A stretch of DNA of 64,000 nucleotides from contig CM038711.1 of assembly GCA_021613375.1 (NCBI GenBank), positions 20,855,694-20,919,693 of the forward strand, in the 5' to 3' direction. Both the position numbers and the translations under genes were made by a program. Positions 57,967 through 64,000 of the stretch are shown here, piece by piece (position 1 is the first letter of the stretch; every line of letters starts with the position of its first letter). The notes under the pieces were generated by a model. It had not been told where the DNA came from. It made no database searches and saw only the letters and a list, made by a program, of their open reading frames with translations. This DNA comes from Megaleporinus macrocephalus. Lineage: Eukaryota > Chordata > Actinopteri > Characiformes > Anostomidae.

Positions 57967-58270
57967 ATGTCATATGACCGAACATCCACCGAAGTGTGGG
58001 GGTGTGTCAGTGCCTTTGGCAATAGTAACTTACACTTGAGCGGTGGCAGCATTAATTCAGAAAAGTACATAGTACAGAAACATATGCTGCCTTCATTACA
58101 GCAACATGGATTTCAGGGACGTCCATGCATTTTTAAACAAGACAATGCAAAACAACATGCTGCACACATTATAAAGGCATGGCTGAGGAAGAAGAGGGTT
58201 ATGGGTACTGGATTTGTCTACCTGCCTGTCCCCAATAGAGAATGTGTGGCATTAAAAAAAATAATAAATG
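57967..58270 (+). mobile_element. Tc1-like transposase fragment
   Basis: The plus strand reads EVWGCVSAFGNSNLHLSGG, then KYIVQKHMLPSL and CIFKQDNAKQHAAHIIKAWL. This matches the Tc1 catalytic core: 'vmvWGcisa.G.g.l..idG.mnaekY..iL...l.p' and '.fqqDNapkHtA..vk.wl', where the Asp of QDN is the second catalytic aspartate. It then decays before the 'WPaqSPDLNPIE' block, reading YLPVPNRE. Terminal repeats were not identified. Confidence 0.85.
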
Positions 58271-61200
58271 CAACAAGTAAACTCTGTAACTCTGAACAAT
58301 ATTACATGTGAAATACTTTATCACTCGATGTCTTTAGTTCAAAAACGTTTTTTTAAATATATTGCAAGTTGTATACATAAAGCAAAATTCACTGTATTGT
58401 CTTCTGGCCCATGAGGCATACGCACAGCAATGTCCACACCACTGCAAACCTGCTGCCATATAAACTTAGTGTTATTTGATGCTATTTGTTTTCTGGAGTA
58501 GTCTATTAAATTATATTTTATTCCAGCACTGATCATGTTCTTGGGTTATGTACAATAAGAACATAAGGTACTGCATTTAGTCTCTTCAAGCTTTGTGCCA
58601 GTCTTGAACCACAACTTATTTCACATAAGCCTCGATACACTGCAGACTATTTTTGTATTCTGTTTTACTTTGCTTCAGGTTAGGAAGGGCATGTTTCATG
58701 TTTTCAGCATACTTCCTGGCATTTCATGTGAATAGGACTTGTAATAATGTTCTCCTGCTTTATTCTCCTCTGTTAAATTGACACGATTGTTGGGTTTATA
58801 CTAACATGTAATCCCCATTCTATTCATGCGTAGCAAACAGTCATTGAAAGGCACAGACAGACATGTGAGTGGATTTTCTGAGATTATGCTAGATTTTTCT
58901 GTGGCAGTAGGGGATTGCCTCACTTTTAGCTGATGTGCCAGTCACCTGACTTTGTCCACAATGTCACTGCATGAGTAGTGATTAGAATTACTTTATAATT
59001 ACTTTATTTATTATACTTAATAGAAATGTTCATTTCCTCATGCCGACCAGTATTTAAAAAAATGTCTTTTAGGTATGGTGTGTAAAATCAGGATCATGTA
59101 TGTAATATTCTGTAATTTAGTGTTGCATCTATTGGCCTTATCCATCACTACACTTCACTTTACACTACACTTTACATTTACATGACATTACATTTGCATT
59201 TACATTAAGCAAATACATCATGCAACTGGAAATCACCCCACTGCATCACAGAGGTCCACTGATGTACATTAGTTTTTAGTGGCCTCCTTCTGCTTTCACC
59301 AGTTAGTAGGAAAAAAAAAGCATCTCATACACAACACCCTGAAGTATCTACCCCAAAGCACTAGTAGATGCATCATAAAAGGGAGTTTTCCTGTTTTTTA
59401 AACAGGACAATCTCACTCTAGACACCACATTAGGCAGTGAGAGGGCATGTTTACAGCACATGTATTATAGTTAGCAGCTCTACAGAAGAATGTGCCAGGA
59501 TGCCTGCAAATCTTATTAAAGTTAGTTATATTTCTATCATATTTAAATTGTGAGGTCACTCATATTTAAAAGCAAGCCTACCAATAGCAGTCATATTTCA
59601 CATTACAGACAGGTCCTTTCAAACTTCACTCACAGAAGTTTATAAAATGAACCACCTGTCTAACATAGCTACCATTAAATGTGCAGGACCATGTAGGCCA
59701 CGAATGTTAAGTATAAGGCAATAATCCTCTGCTCTGGTGATAGGACCAAAACAGTAGGCACATTAATCCTTTAATCTCGCTCACCTTCTTTAAGTCCATG
59801 TTAGAAATCCTACAGTTTATTTGTATTATATTTTTCCCCCAAAAGCCCACTTTCGATTATGATGTTAGTGTGGGTTAATTTACAAATGGCTGCCCTATCA
59901 GTCTTATCCAAAAAAGCACTCTTTGTAGCCCCAATATGAATTAGTAAAGTTCAGTTGCTGAGGACTGGATATGTAAATGTGTTAGTTTTAGTGACAGCCC
60001 AAAAGAATGAGCATTTTTAGAAGCTTAGTTCTGAAATATGGACTGTACAGACTGGGGAGTGAACAGTAAGTTATGAAACTTTAACAATGTTTTCATAGTA
60101 CATCAAACACTTATATTTCAAAAAAGGAGGAAAATTGTTTTCCCATCATATCAGCCCGCTAACATCTAAATGTGGAGACTCCATCTGTTAATGACTATGT
60201 TATGAATAAATTGGGGTTTTTTCACCAGCTTGCATCTCTCACTTTTCTGAGAGTTGAGGTTCACATAAAGGAGCCAAATGTTTTGGCCAGAAATCGATTG
60301 TTTCTGTGGTTGGTAGTTCAGAGGCATTCAGCTTTTCCTACTGCGATGTAAAAACTCAAAGATGGGATGCTGTGATGAGGGTGTCTCTAAGGGAAAGCAG
60401 AAATAGAGTGAGGATGACAGGAGGAGAACATGCCTTCTGTTTTCAGCTCCACGAAGCCTGTTAGTCTCTTCTCTTTAACTCGTTCAGTTAAAGAAAAACG
60501 CCAGCTTGGCCTCCACTATACAGCCTTCTGGAGGGTAAATGTTTTGCCCTGAGTTGTAGCGTTTCCTACAGTATCACATAGCAAAGTTGAAAATAATGAA
60601 CAAGTAGATACTTCTTTCTTCCATTCATTCTTTTGTTTTGTTTTATTTGTATCCACCTCCCATTCAGTTGAAAAGCATGTTTTGCGGATGGTTGCTAGAC
60701 TGTGTGATCAGTTATGACAGTTACTTTAGAGGCCAATTTCAAATATCATCCCAAAGCTTCAGTGGCTGTACACTGATGGTGAGTCAGAAAGCATGGATGA
60801 TGTAGAATCATGACTGGATTAATCATCTTCTTAAGCTAGAATGAAATAAATCCCTGTGTTTGGTTTGAAGCCTCTCCCCAGAGTGCAGTGTGGCTGGTGA
60901 GTAGATCTTCCCAAATTCATTATCATGATGTGAACATCTGGCAGACTGTTCTTCTGATTCTGCTAGATGGATGAACTTTCATGGTATGATGGTTAGAATG
61001 GATTATTTAATAAAGTTCAGAGCAGCTTAATGACTATTAATGTTTTAGTTGCTGTATTTGTTGTCGAAAATGGTGTTGATGATCATGATGACGTTGATGG
61101 TGATAATGACAAGCACATGGCCTAATACATAGAGGCAATGAAGCTTGCTTCACTTATTTTATTAGACAGTTGAATTAGCATACATGAAGTATCTTATGAG

Positions 61201-62367
61201 CCAAATAAAATAGGGTGTCACATTTGATACTTCTGTCCAGCCCTTAATTTAATGTGGCTTGTTGTCAAGCAAATAAAGTTTAACAAGCACTATGCACCAG
61301 ATGCATATTAAATATGATATATATGATATGGATTACTGAAAATGTGAGGGGGGGATGGGGGGTGGGGTAAAGGGCCTGCAAAGACACTAGTGCCTCTACA
61401 GGGAACAAACTTCATTATTTAACTACAAATACATTTTTCTGCAAATGTTACTATTTATTTATTAAATACATGCAGATAAAATATAAAAAAATAAACATTA
61501 CTTGTGTGTTCACTGTAGATGATGTTAAGTTGTTTCCAGTATTTTTGTGTCAAAGTTGATTATTTTCCTATTGAGTAATGTATGTCATGTATCACATCAT
61601 TCTATAATACCTCCTATATATATTTTGCATCAAAATAAAATTACTTTTAAGCATTTTTGACTCCCAAGGTCTAAAAATGTCAAATGGTGCAGCTGTCCAA
61701 ACATTACTAGTTTAGTAATATTTTATTTCTTTTAAAACAAATTAACATGATTTGATGTCCTTTGAAAGGTTAAAAACAGTAATATTTTGACAAGTGGGGT
61801 GGCTTTGAAAGTGTCCATGGTTATTGAAGAACTTTAGGCTATAAAATATGCAATTTGTAAGATTTTTGCTTTACATTATTCTAAAATTAAATAAAATCAT
61901 CAGTAGAATGTAAAAAAAATAACTAAATAATCTATGTATACTTACTTAAGCTGGCTTACTAACCAGATGACCAGCCAGTCCTATCTCGTAATGCCACTTC
62001 ATACCTACTGTCAGTCCAGAGGGACTGTGCATTTAGTTGTCTCTTACCACAGGGGTGGACTAATATATAATTCAATGAATGGGTTCTTGCTGGCACAAAA
62101 GTACACATGACATGCAATCCTGCAATAATGAGTTAAAGATGAGTTTATTATTAGTGTTTATAAAACAGATTATTACATCTTGCCGTTCATTTAAGACAAT
62201 TCTGTTGGTACAATGCATATACAGACAAGATATGATATGGCAGATTGATATGGCTATTTTCAGGATTGGACAGATGAAGACTCAGGACAGTTCTTTGTCA
62301 GGGCAGAAAACAATGACAATTTCTAAAGTTAGAACACCAAAAATTGGAGTAGTAAGCATTGCATAAT

Positions 62368-62660
62368 TTAAAACCTCAAATCAGAACAAGGTGGGACAAT
62401 ATGGAAAATGCAACAAAGCTTTGCAGACAGTATGAACCTAAGATATTTCATACATCCATTTCTGCATTTCACACCTGCAACACACAAATAAGTTGGGACT
62501 GTAAAGCATCTACCTCTTTGTAATGATTCCATTCCATTCGCGTAAAATACTTTTTGGTAAAAAAAAAAAAAATCCACTCCCACATCCACTCCCACAGTCC
62601 CCCACATTCAGAGCAGACCAAGTCAGGAGAGTCCTTCCAATATGTCTTCACCCTGAGCCT
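62368..62660. repeat. Interspersed fish repeat (same type as 5.5 kb)
   Basis: aacctcaaatcagaacaaggtgggacaatatggaaaatgcaa... gacagtatgaacctaagatatttcat... acacacaaataagttgggactg. These blocks recur in a very abundant fish repeat family with the 'aaaagttgggac' core. It is degenerate and non-coding. Another start of the same family may be at 63840 (ctacaaccccaaatt). Confidence 0.6.
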
Positions 62661-62799
62661 ATGTTTTGAGAAAGTGTTCAGTTACGTGGAAGACATCCTG
62701 TGTCATTCCAGTTCCTGAAAAAACAAGAGCTGAATGACTACAGACCAGTTGCATTGCTGTCCCATGTATAGAAGACCACTCAGAGTCATGCCACATATA

Positions 62800-63807
62800 G
62801 AAGTTCTCAGATGACACTGCAATTGTGGGGTGTGTGCGAGAAGGACAGGAGAGAGAGAGTAAAGGAACCTGATAGAGGACTTTGTGGTGTGGTGCAAATC
62901 CAACCACCTGCAGCTGAAAATCACAAAAACACAGGAGATGCTAGTGGACTTCAGAAGGTCCAGGCCTTCTCTGCAGCCAGTCTCTATTGTCCTACATATT
63001 TCTGGGTATATATATATGGACGACAGGCTGGACTGGTCAGCGAATGCTGACACCCTCCACAGGAATGGAAAAAGCAGGCTCTGCTTTCTGAGGAGGCTTG
63101 GGTCCTTCAGAGTCATCCTGAGGATGTTCTGCCAATTTGTGGTAGCCAGCATTCTCTTCTCTGCCGTAGTGTGTTGGGGAAGCAGCATTAAGAAGAGAGA
63201 CGCCGGTTGACTAGACAGACAGGTGAGGAAAGCTGGTTCTGTGCTGGAACAGAGCTGGAGTGTCTTACATCAGTGGCAGAGAGAAGGTTCCTCAGTAAAC
63301 TGCTGACCATCATGGACAATGTTGACCACCCTCTGCACAGTGCCATCATCAGGCAGAGGAGTTAATTTAGCGACAGACTGCTGTTCCAGTCATGCTCCAC
63401 AGACAGACTCAGGAAGTCTTCAGTCCCATCAGACTGTTTAACTCATTCCAGAACAGTAAAAAATAATCCTGTAATAACTAATAAATCCTGTTAAACTCCA
63501 GACCCCCCATATCATTTATCAGTTATAAGACTGTATCATATTATATATTTATTTCACAGATTCATCTGTATAACAATATGTAATATATAACTATACTGTT
63601 AACTATATATAATAATGACTATACTGTTATTATTACACTAAAGCCTATAATATTATACATCATGTATACAGTCTATACATATAAAAAGTTCTGCTGCTTT
63701 TTATTGCAAATTTGCACTGCCGACTGCATAACTGCGTATTTGCACTACCAAAGTATACACTGATTACACTGGTTAACTGCACTACTATCTATCTATCCAT
63801 CTATCTG
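62800..63807 (+). mobile_element. 3' end of a non-LTR retrotransposon
   Basis: Across two frames the plus strand reads WCKSNHLQLKITKTQEMLVD, FRRSR, then YMDDRLDWSANADTL and SRLCFLRRLGSF, ending VVASILFSAVVCWG. This is the C-terminal part of reverse transcriptase in fish non-LTR elements ('nnLeLNvsKTkEmvvDFRr...', 'LgviiDnkLdWs.nt..l.kkgqqRLyfLRrLrsF'). A 3' untranslated region follows and ends in tctatctatccatctatct (about 63787-63807), a microsatellite-like tail. It is 5'-truncated, as is usual for LINEs. Clade (L2/CR1/Rex-like) not determined. Confidence 0.8.
63787..63807. repeat. (TATC)n tail of the non-LTR element
   Basis: Five imperfect TATC units at the likely 3' end of the element. 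Confidence 0.7.
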
Positions 63808-64000
63808 AAGGCTGCATCACAGATGTGTAACTTAGCAGCTACAACCCCAAATTAAGGCAGACACTGGATGGCCCATTATTTGAAAACATTTTTTCTTACA
63901 CATTTGTTGACACACTAGAGATCCTCTGCTTATCTTTGCTCCCCAGAGACTCAACCTTTTGGGGATAATGCTTAGGTTTTTTTTTTACTAGCTCTAAATT

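Larger units (their letters stand above)
56861..64000. other. Intergenic region upstream of hydin
   Basis: 7.1 kb. It contains transposon remnants (57967-58270, 62368-62660, 62800-63807) and a CA microsatellite (57649-57673). No neighbouring host gene is recognised, and no exon of a divergent gene is seen next to the promoter. Confidence 0.6.

Noticed and set aside
62079..62366. 95-codon open frame on the plus strand
   Set aside because: No recognisable domain, splice context or start; AT-rich intergenic sequence beside repeats.
1..64000. CRISPR arrays, rRNA, tRNA, bacterial operons
   Set aside because: No spaced direct repeats, no rRNA or tRNA cloverleaf signatures, and the gene structure is eukaryotic.

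Overview
The window is vertebrate genomic DNA, almost certainly from a teleost fish. The exons are short, with GT/AG borders and introns of up to about 9.4 kb. The introns carry a typical fish transposon mix: Tc1/mariner, hAT, Ty3/gypsy, BEL/Pao, a retrovirus-like element, a non-LTR element, and TG/GA/ATGT microsatellites. I found no bacterial or viral genome, CRISPR array, rRNA or tRNA.

One host gene fills most of the window: hydin, on the minus strand. It encodes the giant axonemal central-pair protein built from repeated ASH/MSP-like domains. Twenty exons can be read from the start codon at 56323 down to 2192. They cover roughly the first 1,000 residues of a protein that is usually about 5,000 long, so the gene runs off the left edge. 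Upstream there is a probable non-coding first exon (donor at 56632) and a compact promoter at 56.68-56.86 kb. The promoter has a near-consensus RFX X-box and two CCAAT boxes, which fits a ciliary gene.

This copy is not clean. Four exon regions carry lesions that break the frame or remove coding sequence: 32069-32244, 21185-21415, 20813-21038 and 8711-8962. Three further pieces expected from the family were not found: a micro-exon between 47.3 and 42.3 kb, a short piece between 23.0 and 22.6 kb, and a larger piece between 19.3 and 15.0 kb. Several exon edges still keep matching phase and consensus splice sites. Either this is a decaying hydin copy, or the assembly has local errors. The missing exon/intron border at 21.25-21.27 kb is hard to explain as a simple base-calling error.

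Intron layout, from left to right: 2.8-3.9 kb, a Tc1 remnant holding a solo LTR; 15.5-16.7 kb, a nearly complete Tc1 element; 17.3-18.0 kb, a hAT fragment; 18.3-18.7 kb, an LTR swollen by an ATGT microsatellite; 26.7-31.7 kb, a minus-strand retrovirus-like element with protease, RT tether, RNase H, integrase and env pieces; 39.9-40.4 kb, a fragment of a multicopy fish gene family; 43.8-46.6 kb, a plus-strand gypsy fragment and a minus-strand BEL/Pao gag fragment meeting tail to tail; 51.0-51.9 and 53.2-54.4 kb, two hAT elements with perfect 8-bp target-site duplications. The 7 kb upstream of hydin (56.9-64 kb) shows only transposon remnants, including a Tc1 transposase piece and the 3' end of a non-LTR retrotransposon.
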